A stretch of DNA of 64,000 nucleotides, from positions 62,001-126,000 of the forward strand of contig CALMEE010000009.1 in the NCBI GenBank assembly GCA_937862885.1. The letters are read 5' to 3'. The position numbers were made by a program, and so were the translations under genes. Numbering within the stretch: the stretch's first letter is position 1; each line of letters opens with the position of its first letter. Below are positions 43,546 through 53,080 of this stretch, one piece after another. Origin of the DNA: an uncultured Planctomycetaceae bacterium. GTDB taxonomy: Bacteria > Planctomycetota > Planctomycetia > Pirellulales > Pirellulaceae. Below the pieces are notes generated by a model. That model did not search any database. It saw only the letters and a program-made list of their open reading frames with translations, and was not told the DNA's origin.

Positions 43546-44880
43546 TTAATCCCCACGCAATTTCATCCCAAAATTTGTCAATTTCTCGCGGATCTCATTG
43601 AGACTGGTTACCCCGAAATTCTTGCACTCAAGCAATTCGTCTCCAGACTTCCTCACCAGTTCGCCAAACGTGGTGAGTCCCAAACGCGTCATGCATTTTC
43701 GTGCGCGGACCGACAAGTTCAGATCACCGATTGGACGCTCGAACAATGCTTGTTCTTCCTGCGAGAGGTGGCTGAAGTCAACCGGTTCTTCCTTCGTGCT
43801 TGATTCCGAAGTCAATTGACCGATCGAAAGTCCCTTTTGCGCCAACATCTCTCGAATTTCCACCAAAGACGTTTCACCAAAATTCTTGCTATTCAGCAAC
43901 TCTTGTTCAGTCACACGGGCCAAATCGCCAAGGGTGGCAATGCCCATGCGTTGCAAACAATTTCGACTGCGGACCGATAGCTCGAATTGGGCGACGGGGA
44001 TATTGAGAACCTGTTGCAGACGTTCACGTCGCTGCTCGTCCTCATAGTCATAATGCCCGTCCATCGAGGCCATGGCGTCCAAACGGAAGAGTCGTGCCCG
44101 GTCATTCAAAGGATCGTGCTCCAGAATGCGATCATAGCATTGTCGCGCACGATCGTACTGATCATGGTCTTCGTACAAGATTCCAAGATTCAACAAAACG
44201 CCGACATTCGTTGGGAACACGGCTGCCGCTCGTTGGTATAATTCGATGGCTCGCTCATCGTTGCCGCGTCGATCATTTTCCAATCCCAAGCCAAATAACG
44301 CGCCTGCATGCCGTCCATCAGCCTCAATGGCTCGCTCGTACAAGCGGACAACTTCTTCAGGGTTATTTCCGATCAACGCAATTGTGGCTCCCCGTTGATA
44401 CAAGTATTCCGCAGTCTGTTCAATCGGTCCAAACATATTGTCGAGAATGGTCATCGCCTCGGTCAATTGTCCTAAGTGCCGTTTGCACTCGGCAATCGAC
44501 AACGAACACTTATCGTTGTCGTAACCTCCGGTATTGGCTGAGCTAAAGCATTGAATGGCTTCTTCAAAACGATTCAATGAAAAATAAGCTTTCCCCTTGT
44601 AGAAATACGCCAAAGCCCCGCTGTCCGAATTGTTTAAAATCTCAATGGCGGAGTCATAATTTCCGAGCAGATAGCGCGCAACTCCCAGCCTCACGTTCGT
44701 TGCAGGCGATCGTTCGTGCTGGCTTTCCAATTGGTTCGCCAAGTCGCGCAGTTCATTAAACTGAGTAAAGTCCGTCGTGATCTTGCCGACAATGGTTTCA
44801 ATTTCTGCTGGCCCAAACGACGAATTCGACAACACAATATCTCGCAATGTCGTATCAACACTAGGCAAACCGTAAGACAT
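43546..44880 (-). CDS. TPR protein with two RNA-polymerase alpha-CTD-like domains
   Basis: 444 residues, soluble. Residues about 55-265 are TPR units (TNVRLGVARYLLGNYDSAIE, YLYQRGATIALIGNNPEEVVRLYERAI, HAGALFGLGLENDRRGNDERAIELYQRA, GVLLNLGILYEDHDQYDRARQCYDR, split here by unit). Two alpha-CTD folds follow at 294-355 and 383-441: FELSVRSRNCLQRMGI...NFGETSLVEIREML and LNLSVRARKCMTRLGL...NFGVTSLNEIREKL. The Arg equivalent to E. coli alpha Arg265 (Arg304, Arg392) and the Ser of the second helix-hairpin-helix are kept, while the adjacent Lys are not. DNA or regulator binding is plausible. GGAG lies seven bases before the ATG. Likely a planctomycete-specific transcription or transcription-translation factor; the function is unknown. 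Confidence 0.85.
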   Translation of the reverse strand: MSYGLPSVDTTLRDIVLSNSSFGPAEIETIVGKITTDFTQFNELRDLANQLESQHERSPATNVRLGVARYLLGNYDSAIEILNNSDSGALAYFYKGKAYFSLNRFEEAIQCFSSANTGGYDNDKCSLSIAECKRHLGQLTEAMTILDNMFGPIEQTAEYLYQRGATIALIGNNPEEVVRLYERAIEADGRHAGALFGLGLENDRRGNDERAIELYQRAAAVFPTNVGVLLNLGILYEDHDQYDRARQCYDRILEHDPLNDRARLFRLDAMASMDGHYDYEDEQRRERLQQVLNIPVAQFELSVRSRNCLQRMGIATLGDLARVTEQELLNSKNFGETSLVEIREMLAQKGLSIGQLTSESSTKEEPVDFSHLSQEEQALFERPIGDLNLSVRARKCMTRLGLTTFGELVRKSGDELLECKNFGVTSLNEIREKLTNFGMKLRGD

Positions 44881-45639
44881 TCAAATACTCCATTCGAATT
44901 AGAAACGATGTGACCAAAACGGCCCGCAGCCAATCCGCAAGTTCGGATTACGGCAAGACGTTGAAAATATTTTCTTTCATGGAAATTTTCGCAACACCAC
45001 TCATGTCAGACAAACACGATTGGTTGTCTCAAAAACGGTTACAACAGGCTCATCGAGAGTCAATTTATGCGAGAAAATAGCGGCGAATCGGCCGTTGAAA
45101 ACAGGCGTTGAAACCGGGCGCTTGAGACTAATTTTCAATTATCATATCGCAAAAAGTATTTTTTACCAAGGGTTGGCCATCGAAACCCACAATTCGTTAC
45201 CCGGTTAAATTAATGTTTGTGTTCTGAAGATAAATGGAATTGTCTTCTTCACGATGAAAACTTGGCTTTTGAACTGAATCCAGAGAATCTAAGGTCGGTT
45301 GTCCCGTCAGGCAACCGTCCGGATGTCACAATATCGGTCAAAATAGCTAAAATCCTGGGCGTTTCACCGTTTCTGCGCCTTAAAGGCGATGGTAATTGGC
45401 GGTCTGGAAGGGCGAAAATCTAATCACAGATTCCAAATAAGCGATTTAATTGCTGGAATCGTGATTAATCGTTGGGGGTGTGTCAGGGTACTGACTTGTT
45501 GGGCGCTAAGGCTAAAATTGAAAACACTGCACGGCGATAAATGAATTTGAGTCAATGTTCTGGATGCTAGGCCCAGTACAATTTTGGGCAACTCAGGCAT
45601 TTGTTTTTTGTTCGAAGACGTAAGAAACTTCAGGGCCTC
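44881..45639. other. Long intergenic region with a large inverted repeat
   Basis: 759 bases between divergent genes. The main structure is the inverted repeat at 45421-45467, listed separately. A GTG frame of 68 codons at 45217-45423 has no ribosome site and is not called. The promoter region for the alpha-CTD/TPR gene lies at its left end. No tRNA or CRISPR repeat was seen. Confidence 0.4.
45421..45467. repeat. Imperfect inverted repeat, large stem-loop
   Basis: Left arm TAATCACAGATTCCA (45421-45435) pairs with right arm TGGAATCGTGATTA (45454-45467) with a single-base bulge, leaving an 18-base loop. No T-run follows, so it is not a standard terminator. It could be a regulatory hairpin, a protein-binding site or the remnant of a small mobile element. 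Confidence 0.55.
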
Positions 45640-47286
45640 ATGATACAAACCAGCAAATTACCCATTAGGCGAGCGACAAACCACCATCACTCTACCAGCT
45701 TAAGTAGCTCGACCAACAGATTTCCCTTAATTACGCAGGTTTCTCATCGCCACACGCATTTTCGCGTAACGATTCCCGTGGCCGCTTGGCTCTTCGGCCT
45801 ATGTTTGTGCCTCACCAGTGTTTCAGGAATTGCCCAGCAATATGAAATTGCCGCGCTGCAGTCGCAAATCTTTCAAGTGATCGAGAAATCCACACCGGCG
45901 GTTGTCTCAGTTCAAGGAAGCGGCAGCATGTTCAGTGGTGTGATCGTCAGTCCCCAGGGGCATGTTTTGACGGCTGGCCACACCATTGTTCCTCGACGTT
46001 CGTACACGGTCACTCTACCGGATGGGCGTCGATTCAGCGCATCGAGCCTAGGTGCCTCTGAACAGATGCGGGGCGAGCAACTGGATTGTGGCTTGCTCAA
46101 GATTACCAACCCCCGAAATCTGCCCCATGTGCCGCTCGGCAATTCGTCCCAACTTTCCGTTCGCCAACCTTGCATTAGCATTAGCTATCCCGGTGGTCAA
46201 CGTAATCGGCTTGAGCCCATTGTTCGTTTTGGTTACATCTCACGGGCTGGGAACAACAGCAGCATGCTGCAGTCGACCGCATTAATGGAACCAGGTGATT
46301 CCGGTGGTCCGTTGTTCGACCTGGAAGGTCGCGTCATTGGAATACATTCGCGCATCGGACGACAAGTCGGCCAGAATTTCGACGTACCCATTGATCTTTT
46401 CAAAAAGTACTGGGATCAACTCAACAATCCAGATGTTTTTACAACAGCAGGAGGCAAACCCCTACCTAAATTGGGTTTCGTTGGTGAAGACACGTCGGCT
46501 AGAGACGGCATCACGCTTGTCAGCGTCGTAGAAGGTAGCTTAGCTCAGGAACTCGGACTGCGCGCGAACGATAAATTAACCAAAGTGCAGGGTAATCAGC
46601 TTGCGCGACTGGATGATCTGCGGCCCCAACTGCAAAAAGCCCTCAGCGAAGATCACGAGAACCTCAGTTTTTCGATTTTGAGAGGTGAGGAACAAATTGA
46701 ACTGACCATGCCGTTATCCAAACTTAACATCCCCCGCGCAGACCGGATTCAGGGAATGGACGATGCCCCTGCGGAGGATTCAAAGTTGGTCACTCACCTC
46801 CCAGATCTTTCCCGACTATTGTCGAGTTCCGAACGGGACTTGGAGAAATATTGCTACCAAATCACAAGCAAGGTCAATGGCGCGGACAGCAAACTCCATG
46901 CGACAAAAATTGCCGACAGTCCATATATCATTAGCAAGAATTCTTTGGTGGGAACTGATCCTGAAGCAGTCGTCGATCGGCGGCGCGTCAAATTGCAAGT
47001 CATTGCGCGTGACGTCGAAAACGATCTAGTTCTTTTGCAGTTGACTCAGTCGATTGCCAATGGAGTTCGTTTTCCGACCACTGAAGCGACGCCAAGAATT
47101 GGCCAACTGATATTGAGCCCAGATCCAGCGGGGCCAGGGGCCTTCAGTGTTGTGGGGACTTCCGGCTTCCAATCCAATCGGCAAGCCAGTCGTGGATATT
47201 TGGGAGTGATGCTGCGAGATTTCGAGGCGGGGGGGGGTTGTTTGGGAAGGGCTGTATGGGGGGGAGGTGAAAAAAGGAGGGTCTAG
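45640..47286 (+). CDS. Trypsin-like serine protease with PDZ, N-terminal fragment before a frameshift
   Basis: 549 codons from the ATG at 45640; a TTG at 45601 is in frame. A signal/membrane segment (IPVAAWLFGLCLCLTSVSGIA) is followed by an HtrA-type trypsin domain with the full triad: His in TAGHTIV, Asp in LDCGLLKI, Ser in PGDSGGPLF. A PDZ domain follows (GLRANDKLTKVQGNQL). The start of a second, degenerate trypsin-like domain (LQVIARDVENDLVLLQLTQ) comes next, without a His. The frame then meets the G-rich tract at 47228-47283 and stops. The rest of the gene continues in another frame at 47289. The intact protein would have about 690 residues, with a periplasmic or membrane-attached quality-control role. 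Confidence 0.78.
   Translation: MIQTSKLPIRRATNHHHSTSLSSSTNRFPLITQVSHRHTHFRVTIPVAAWLFGLCLCLTSVSGIAQQYEIAALQSQIFQVIEKSTPAVVSVQGSGSMFSGVIVSPQGHVLTAGHTIVPRRSYTVTLPDGRRFSASSLGASEQMRGEQLDCGLLKITNPRNLPHVPLGNSSQLSVRQPCISISYPGGQRNRLEPIVRFGYISRAGNNSSMLQSTALMEPGDSGGPLFDLEGRVIGIHSRIGRQVGQNFDVPIDLFKKYWDQLNNPDVFTTAGGKPLPKLGFVGEDTSARDGITLVSVVEGSLAQELGLRANDKLTKVQGNQLARLDDLRPQLQKALSEDHENLSFSILRGEEQIELTMPLSKLNIPRADRIQGMDDAPAEDSKLVTHLPDLSRLLSSSERDLEKYCYQITSKVNGADSKLHATKIADSPYIISKNSLVGTDPEAVVDRRRVKLQVIARDVENDLVLLQLTQSIANGVRFPTTEATPRIGQLILSPDPAGPGAFSVVGTSGFQSNRQASRGYLGVMLRDFEAGGGCLGRAVWGGGEKRRV
47228..47283. other. G-enriched anomalous tract causing a frameshift
   Basis: Plus-strand sequence with runs of nine and seven G, plus GGGAAGGG, GGGGAGG and AAAAAAGGAGGG, inside the second PDZ domain. 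The frame changes across it, from the frame of 45640 to that of 47289, and the encoded residues (GGGCLGRAVWGGGEKRRV) do not look like a PDZ. It has the same base signature as 4501-4579, and damage to base calls is likely. Confidence 0.65.
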
Positions 47287-47288
47287 TT

Positions 47289-47735
47289 GTGTTGGAACGG
47301 GTCGATGACGGCGCAGCGAAAAATGCTGGCTTGAAAGCTGGGGATATCATCTTGAAGGTCAACGAACGGAAGATCGAACGGCGCCCCGACATTCTAGGCT
47401 TTTTGGGTTCAGTTGATGCTAACACCACCGTCTCAGTCACTGTAAAACGAGAGAGTCAAGAATTCGTCACCGAAATCGTGCTCGGTGAACCGCCAAATCC
47501 GACAGAACATGCGGCTGACTTAATGGAGAAGAGTCGACGCCGCGACGGGTTCAGCAAAGTCATTAGTCACGACGCGGACATCTCGCCTGAGAAATGTGGT
47601 GGACCAGTGTTTGATCTAGACGGCAACTTCATCGGTATCAATATCGCCCGCAACAGTCGCGTCCGTACCTACATTCTGCCCTCCGAAGTGATCAAAGCAT
47701 TCATCAACCGCCACGCTAATATTGTGGAAGAGTGA
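47289..47735 (+). pseudogene. C-terminal fragment of the same trypsin/PDZ protein
   Basis: 148 codons in a different frame from the upstream part. It opens VLERVDDGAAKNAGLKAGDI, the middle of a PDZ domain that has no beginning of its own. It continues as the end of the second trypsin-like domain, where the nucleophile block reads PEKCGGPVFDLDGNFIG: the Ser of GDSGGP is a Cys here. That domain is therefore probably non-peptidolytic or altered. No independent ribosome site lies before the GTG at 47289. Together with 45640-47286 it restores one gene if the G-rich tract is corrected. Confidence 0.72.
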
Positions 47736-47805
47736 CGAAAGACTAAAGGGGCAATTCTCGTGCCGGACGGTATTGCCCCCGTCCCCGTTTGCGTGCATTC
47801 GCAAT

Positions 47806-48660
47806 TTAGTGAATGATCTCTTCCCAATTGACTTGGTCGTTGTGGGAATGCGTGAAGCCCATCGCGCGCTCTTGTTTTACGGTTTCTTCGTCACGAAATG
47901 CCATCACGTAGGTCTTGCGCCATTCTTTCGCTAGATTGCCGCCCGAACCATGCACGATTCGTTCATCGTGAATCGTAACACCGCCGCGCTTTACCGGAAG
48001 GTAAACAATCTCGTCGGTATCGCGCGTCTCAATCACCAACGTATGAGATTCATCGCGATTCACTGACGAACCAGATTGGTCACCGCTAAATTCTTTAGGA
48101 CGGTGCTTGCGCAATTCAGGCTCTTTGTTCGTGCCAGGACAAACCTGCAAACATCCGTTTACCAAGTCCGAATCGGTCAACGCCAATGAAAATGTCGCTG
48201 TCCAGGTGTTGGCGGTCTTAGGCCAATATCCCAAATCCTGATGCATTGCGAATTCCGCTTTATCCTTTTGCGGTTTCTTTGCCAAGAACTGTTCGTAATC
48301 CATCATGGCCTTCCCGGTATACAGTTGGTTCGCAACACTTTGAGCTACTTGATGGTAAATGTTATTAACCAATTCCGGTCGATATTTGCTGGGTAACATT
48401 GCATTGACCAGCCGAAACTCTTCGAAGGGAGTGCCGTAAGGTTGACTCATGTCACAGAAGTCGCGCTCCATACCCGGCTCGTTACCCATGATGAAATGCT
48501 CGAACCATGGATCGAGGGTCGCCAGTTCCTCTTCCGTCAAAAACTCATTGAGGGTCAAATAGCCCAGATCGTTGTATTGTTGGATTTCGTCCGCAGTTAA
48601 CAAATAAGTATTTCCTTGGCGGCGATGCGCGCCTGAACTCGGGTTCGTCACACACTTCAT
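47806..48660 (-). CDS. Phytanoyl-CoA dioxygenase (PhyH) family protein
   Basis: 284 residues, Fe(II)/2-oxoglutarate dioxygenase fold. The iron ligands can be placed at His and Asp in FAMHQDLGYW and the distal His in IVHGSGGN, with the 2-oxoglutarate Arg in LAKEWRKTYV. The N-terminus (LTADEIQQYNDLGYLTLNEFL) is the usual PhyH opening. It hydroxylates an unidentified small molecule. AGGAAAA precedes the ATG. Third gene in a leftward run with the PSCyt and DUF1501 genes, nine bases from the latter, so the three are probably co-transcribed. This suggests that its substrate belongs to the same uptake or degradation process. Confidence 0.87.
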   Translation of the reverse strand: MKCVTNPSSGAHRRQGNTYLLTADEIQQYNDLGYLTLNEFLTEEELATLDPWFEHFIMGNEPGMERDFCDMSQPYGTPFEEFRLVNAMLPSKYRPELVNNIYHQVAQSVANQLYTGKAMMDYEQFLAKKPQKDKAEFAMHQDLGYWPKTANTWTATFSLALTDSDLVNGCLQVCPGTNKEPELRKHRPKEFSGDQSGSSVNRDESHTLVIETRDTDEIVYLPVKRGGVTIHDERIVHGSGGNLAKEWRKTYVMAFRDEETVKQERAMGFTHSHNDQVNWEEIIH

Positions 48661-48669
48661 AAATTTTTC

Positions 48670-50169
48670 CTACGTAGTTAATAAATCGAAAATCACGTGC
48701 CCATGCACGTCCGTCAATCTTCGTTCTGTTCCGTTATGATAAAAGCTCAATCGCTCGTGATCGAGGCCCAGCAAATGCAAAATGGTCGCGTGCAAATCGT
48801 ACACTGTCGACACATGCTCGACTGCCTTATATCCGAATTCGTCCGTGGCTCCGTAAGAGTATCCGCGTTTGACGCCGGCACCAGCTAACCAGGCCGTAAA
48901 CCCCGCTGGATTATGATCCCGTCCACTGGCTCCCTCTTGAAACGTTGGCATTCTGCCAAACTCGGTACACCATACAACAAGCGTATCTTTTAACAGGCCG
49001 CGCCGCTTAAGGTCGCGTAGCAAGGCAGCCGCTGGTTGGTCTAGAATTTCCCCATGAACTGTATATTGATCTTCGAGATACTTGTGTCCGTCCCAATTGC
49101 TGGTCCCTTCACCACCGGTTTGGTATGCGCCATTGAACAGTTGCACAAAACGCACACCTTGTTCGATCAAGCGGCGCGCCAGAATGCAATTCCTTGCGAA
49201 AGCAGCCTTCAGCGTATTTTGTGAATCAGCACCATATTCGCGTAAAACGTATTCTGGCTCCGTTGAAAGGTCGCAAACCTGCGGTACGCTCAACTGCATC
49301 TTGGCCGCCAATTCGTAGCTGGAGATGCGTGCGGCCAAGGCGGAATCGCCAGGAAATTGCTCCATGTGGCGCTGGTTGAGTCGATGCAGGAACGCGCGCG
49401 TCGCCACATCTTCTTCAGCGCTTATGCCGGCAGGACGCGCCAAATTGCGTACAGGAGAACTCGCGTTAAACTCAGTCCCTTGAAAAACAGCCGGTAAAAA
49501 TCCCGTGCCCCAGTTGTTGACGCTCGACTGCGGAGTCCCGCGCGGGTCAGGGATGGCCACAAACGCGGGCAGGTTTTCATTCTCACTACCCAATGCGTAC
49601 GAGACCCAAGAGCCGATGCTGGGAAAGCCATCCAAAGTGAACCCCGTCGACATAAAATTTTCACCGGGACCATGGGTATTGGTCTTGCTGGTGAGTGAGT
49701 GAACGAAACACATTTCATCGGCCAGTTCGCCAAGTTGATCGACCAACGTCGACACCATTTTGCCCGACTCGCCGCGCGGTTTGAACTCCCATGGGCTGCG
49801 TTGCAGGTTTCCTTGACCACCTTGAAACGTAATCACTTTTTCACCGGGCAGCGGTTGCCCATCCAAGCGAATTAACTCCGGCTTGTAATCGAACGTATCG
49901 ATCTGGCTGCACGCACCGGCACAAAAGATAACTAACACGTTTTTCGCCGCGGCGGGGAAGTGCGGGGCACGCGCACGATTCGGCTGAGTTGGATCAATCT
50001 GCGGACGCAACGGTGACTTGTCCGCGATGTCCCGCACATGATCCTGATTTGCCAACAAAAGATTGTGAGAAGCCAACAGATGGGTCAAGGCGATACCACC
50101 CAGACCTGTCGCCGATTGCGCTAAAAAGTTTCGCCGATCTAACAAGTAGCTGGCTCGAATTTTGTTCAT
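48670..50169 (-). CDS. DUF1501 domain protein, Tat-exported
   Basis: 499 residues. A Tat-type signal ([20 protein letters not shown]) leads to the DUF1501 sulfatase-like alkaline-phosphatase fold: [101 protein letters not shown] and [18 protein letters not shown]. These hydrolases are abundant in planctomycetes and nearly always paired with a PSCyt1/DUF1549/DUF1553 protein. Catalytic activity has not been established for most. It starts four bases after the PSCyt gene stops, so the two are translated together. Probable site of action is the periplasm. Confidence 0.92.
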   Translation of the reverse strand: MNKIRASYLLDRRNFLAQSATGLGGIALTHLLASHNLLLANQDHVRDIADKSPLRPQIDPTQPNRARAPHFPAAAKNVLVIFCAGACSQIDTFDYKPELIRLDGQPLPGEKVITFQGGQGNLQRSPWEFKPRGESGKMVSTLVDQLGELADEMCFVHSLTSKTNTHGPGENFMSTGFTLDGFPSIGSWVSYALGSENENLPAFVAIPDPRGTPQSSVNNWGTGFLPAVFQGTEFNASSPVRNLARPAGISAEEDVATRAFLHRLNQRHMEQFPGDSALAARISSYELAAKMQLSVPQVCDLSTEPEYVLREYGADSQNTLKAAFARNCILARRLIEQGVRFVQLFNGAYQTGGEGTSNWDGHKYLEDQYTVHGEILDQPAAALLRDLKRRGLLKDTLVVWCTEFGRMPTFQEGASGRDHNPAGFTAWLAGAGVKRGYSYGATDEFGYKAVEHVSTVYDLHATILHLLGLDHERLSFYHNGTERRLTDVHGHVIFDLLTT

Positions 50170-50173
50170 AGTC

Positions 50174-53080
50174 CTAACTCACATACAAAAACTCATTGGC
50201 ATTCAACATCGCGCGGCAAAATGCTGGCAAGCCAAACTCTCGGATGAATTGTACAGCGTCATCCAACTCCTGCGGTACCGGTCGACGTGCAAACAGAATT
50301 CGATAGGCAAACTCAACTTGTTCTTCAATGGATGCGCCAGTCTGCGCCTCGATGCGCTCCGTGAAAAACTTGGCTTGCTCTAACATAAACGGGCTGTTTA
50401 ACAGATTTAGCGACTGTAGAGCGGTCGTGCTTTGATTGCGGTTGGGCATCACTTGACTACCGTCAGGGCAATCGAACTGGCCGAATACGTCATCTTGCTC
50501 CTGGCGAATCTTGGTCATATAGATCATGCGTCGAAAATGCTGGGGTTCGAATTCCTCCAGCGGAAAATAATGGTGCACATTTTCTCGATCGATTTTGAAT
50601 AACAGGAAACCTGGACCGCCCATCGTCAGGTCAAGTTTTCCTGATGCTTGTAAGACGGAATCCCGAATTGCTTCCGCTTCCAACCGGCGCGGCGGAAATC
50701 GCCAAAGCAACCGACTTTCCGCATCGACAGAGAACGCTGCGGGGCGAGGTTGAGACGATTGCTGAAACGTGCTCGAGGTTAGAATCAGCCGATGCAGCCA
50801 TTTCAGTGACCAGTCGTTCTTGATAAATTCGTCGGCCAACCAATCCAACAACTCTGGATGCGACGGGCGATCGCCTTTTGTTCCGAAATCCGATGTCGTC
50901 CAAACCAGTCCGCGACCAAAGTGATAATGCCACACGCGATTAACGATCACGCGTGCCGTCAGCGGATTGTCATCGGAACCGATCCATTCAGCAAACTTCA
51001 GCCGTCGTTCATGTTCAGGACTCGAACTCGTCAGGCCCAACGAACCCAGCAACGTCAGCGCGCCAGGCGGCACTTCTTCCAACGGAGAAAGGGGATCGCC
51101 ACGGTGCAGGCGACGAATTGTGGCGGGTTCGCGAAACTCGCCAACATAGGCAAGCGGGATCTGTGCTTCCAATTCCCTTAGCCGCTCTCGTTGATGCTGC
51201 ACCTGTTCAAGCAACCGGTTGGCTTCAGCAAAAAGTTCCGTTGGCAGGCGATGAATGAAGTCGTCATCGTGTATCGTACCGTCCTGTCCGACAATGGGTC
51301 GGCGGCTTTTTGAACTAGAGACTTCTTGCCAGTCCTCGCCATCCACGGATACCTCAATCAAGTAGCGAACCGCGAGCCGATCGTTAAATTCTCCGCTGCG
51401 ATCACGTCCCCACACAATCCGACGAATCAACTGCGGTTCGGGTAACGCAACCTGTACCCAGGCGGGTGTGCCGGCGGCGATCCAACTCTTATCGTTACCG
51501 TAAATGCCGTCGTTAAGATGAGCGAGCTGATGTTTCGGATTGCCTTGATAGTCGCCGCTTGAGCTGACTGTTGCGCCCCGACTGGCGAGCCCGATGTTGG
51601 TTTCATCATCCAGGCCATAAATTTCCAATTCGTCCAAACAACCTTCATACAAGTTGGTCTTCAGAATATTGAATCGAACAAAACGAGCTTCAATTGGCTC
51701 AAATTCCTCGACGTTCTGCTGGGCGTTGACTTGGGGCAACAACTCGGAAAAGCCGTTTTGGTCCATGGTCAAGCTGCGCAAATGGTTCAAACGTTCTTCG
51801 GCGTGCTGAATATCGGCCCCTAATTCTTCTATCGAAGACTTCAGTTCAGGATCAGCTTTCGAGAGCAGCGGTCGTTCGCCATGCTTAACGCCGGAAAATA
51901 CGGCCTGCATGGCGTAATAGTCGCGTTGTGGAATGGGATCGAATTTGTGATTGTGGCAACGAGCGCAAGCGACCGTTAATCCCAGAAACGCCGTCGACGT
52001 TGCGTTCACGAAATCAGCCAACTCGTCCTCGCGTTGCATCAAGGTTAGATTGATGTCAGGACTCTTGACGATATCGTAGGGGCCACCCACCAGGAATCCG
52101 GTGGCTTCATCGGCTCCTAACAGGTCCCCTGCGATTTGCTCCATAACGAACTGGCGATACGAAATATCACGATTGAAGGCATCAATTACGTAGTCGCGAT
52201 AAAAATAAGCATTGGCTCGATCTCGATTCACTTCGTAGCCAGTTGACTCACCGAACCGAACCACGTCCAACCAATGCCGCGCCCAACGCTCACCGTAGCG
52301 AGGACTAGCCAGCGCATCATCGACAATCCGTTCATAGTTTTCGCGGGATGGATTTGCCCTGAATCCATCAACTAATTCCGGATCGGGCAACAAGCCGTGC
52401 AAATTCAGATACAAACGGCGAATCAACGTCTCCGGTGCAGCGAGTGGTGACGGAGCGAGTTGACGGTCCGCCAACGTTGCATGTATGTACCGATCGATGT
52501 CGTTGATGAATGGGAAATTTGCAGGCTCAGGCAACTCTAGCGGTGGAACGACATGCAGTGGCTGGAAAGACCAATGGTCTGATTCTAATTCAACGAAGTG
52601 ATCGCCTGAAAACTCATCGGGCCAATCGGCCCCCTCATCGATCCAACGACGTAGCTTGTCGATATGCTCAGGTAGCAATGGCTGAGTTGTTCCAGCGGGA
52701 GGCATCAGCAAATCCCCCTCACCAGTTACAAACTGGTAGAGTAGGCTCCCCGCGCTGTTGCCTGGATCGATAACAGGCTCTCCCCAATCGGCGACCCCGA
52801 TGGCAGACTCTCTCACGTCGAAACGCAGGCTGCTCTCCTGACGAAGTGGGCCGTGACAGGAAATGCAATGCTGGTCAAGAATCGGCAGGATATCACGGGC
52901 AAAATCGACGGGATCATCTGTTCTACGAGCATCACCGTGAACCGAATTTGACGACTCTTGGTCTTGGACGAAACCTCCTCGCTCGCCGCCGTAACTGGAA
53001 ATGCAGATCAGTGTTTCCAGCCAAAACATGCAAACGAACAACCAAGCGATCCAACCTGCGTGATACGAATTGCGGTTCAT
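50174..53080 (-). CDS. PSCyt1/DUF1549/DUF1553 protein with discoidin-like insert
   Basis: 968 residues from the ATG at 53080; a TTG at 53098 is also in frame. A signal segment ([20 protein letters not shown]) precedes the planctomycete cytochrome C domain with heme motif CISCHG in [18 protein letters not shown]1549 follows with [19 protein letters not shown], where CARCH forms a second CxxCH. A coiled linker and a galactose-binding/discoidin-like domain ([36 protein letters not shown]) are inserted before DUF1553 ([39 protein letters not shown]). It is presumed to bind polysaccharide or to shuttle electrons. It heads the DUF1501/PhyH run. Confidence 0.92.
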   Translation of the reverse strand: MNRNSYHAGWIAWLFVCMFWLETLICISSYGGERGGFVQDQESSNSVHGDARRTDDPVDFARDILPILDQHCISCHGPLRQESSLRFDVRESAIGVADWGEPVIDPGNSAGSLLYQFVTGEGDLLMPPAGTTQPLLPEHIDKLRRWIDEGADWPDEFSGDHFVELESDHWSFQPLHVVPPLELPEPANFPFINDIDRYIHATLADRQLAPSPLAAPETLIRRLYLNLHGLLPDPELVDGFRANPSRENYERIVDDALASPRYGERWARHWLDVVRFGESTGYEVNRDRANAYFYRDYVIDAFNRDISYRQFVMEQIAGDLLGADEATGFLVGGPYDIVKSPDINLTLMQREDELADFVNATSTAFLGLTVACARCHNHKFDPIPQRDYYAMQAVFSGVKHGERPLLSKADPELKSSIEELGADIQHAEERLNHLRSLTMDQNGFSELLPQVNAQQNVEEFEPIEARFVRFNILKTNLYEGCLDELEIYGLDDETNIGLASRGATVSSSGDYQGNPKHQLAHLNDGIYGNDKSWIAAGTPAWVQVALPEPQLIRRIVWGRDRSGEFNDRLAVRYLIEVSVDGEDWQEVSSSKSRRPIVGQDGTIHDDDFIHRLPTELFAEANRLLEQVQHQRERLRELEAQIPLAYVGEFREPATIRRLHRGDPLSPLEEVPPGALTLLGSLGLTSSSPEHERRLKFAEWIGSDDNPLTARVIVNRVWHYHFGRGLVWTTSDFGTKGDRPSHPELLDWLADEFIKNDWSLKWLHRLILTSSTFQQSSQPRPAAFSVDAESRLLWRFPPRRLEAEAIRDSVLQASGKLDLTMGGPGFLLFKIDRENVHHYFPLEEFEPQHFRRMIYMTKIRQEQDDVFGQFDCPDGSQVMPNRNQSTTALQSLNLLNSPFMLEQAKFFTERIEAQTGASIEEQVEFAYRILFARRPVPQELDDAVQFIREFGLPAFCRAMLNANEFLYVS

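Noticed and set aside
43402-43803. 133-codon rightward frame overlapping the 3' end of the alpha-CTD/TPR gene
   Set aside because: Mostly antisense to a convincing gene; only its first part is intergenic and lacks a ribosome site.
45217-45423. 68-codon GTG-start frame in the long gap before the protease
   Set aside because: No ribosome site or recognisable sequence; it ends next to the inverted repeat by chance.
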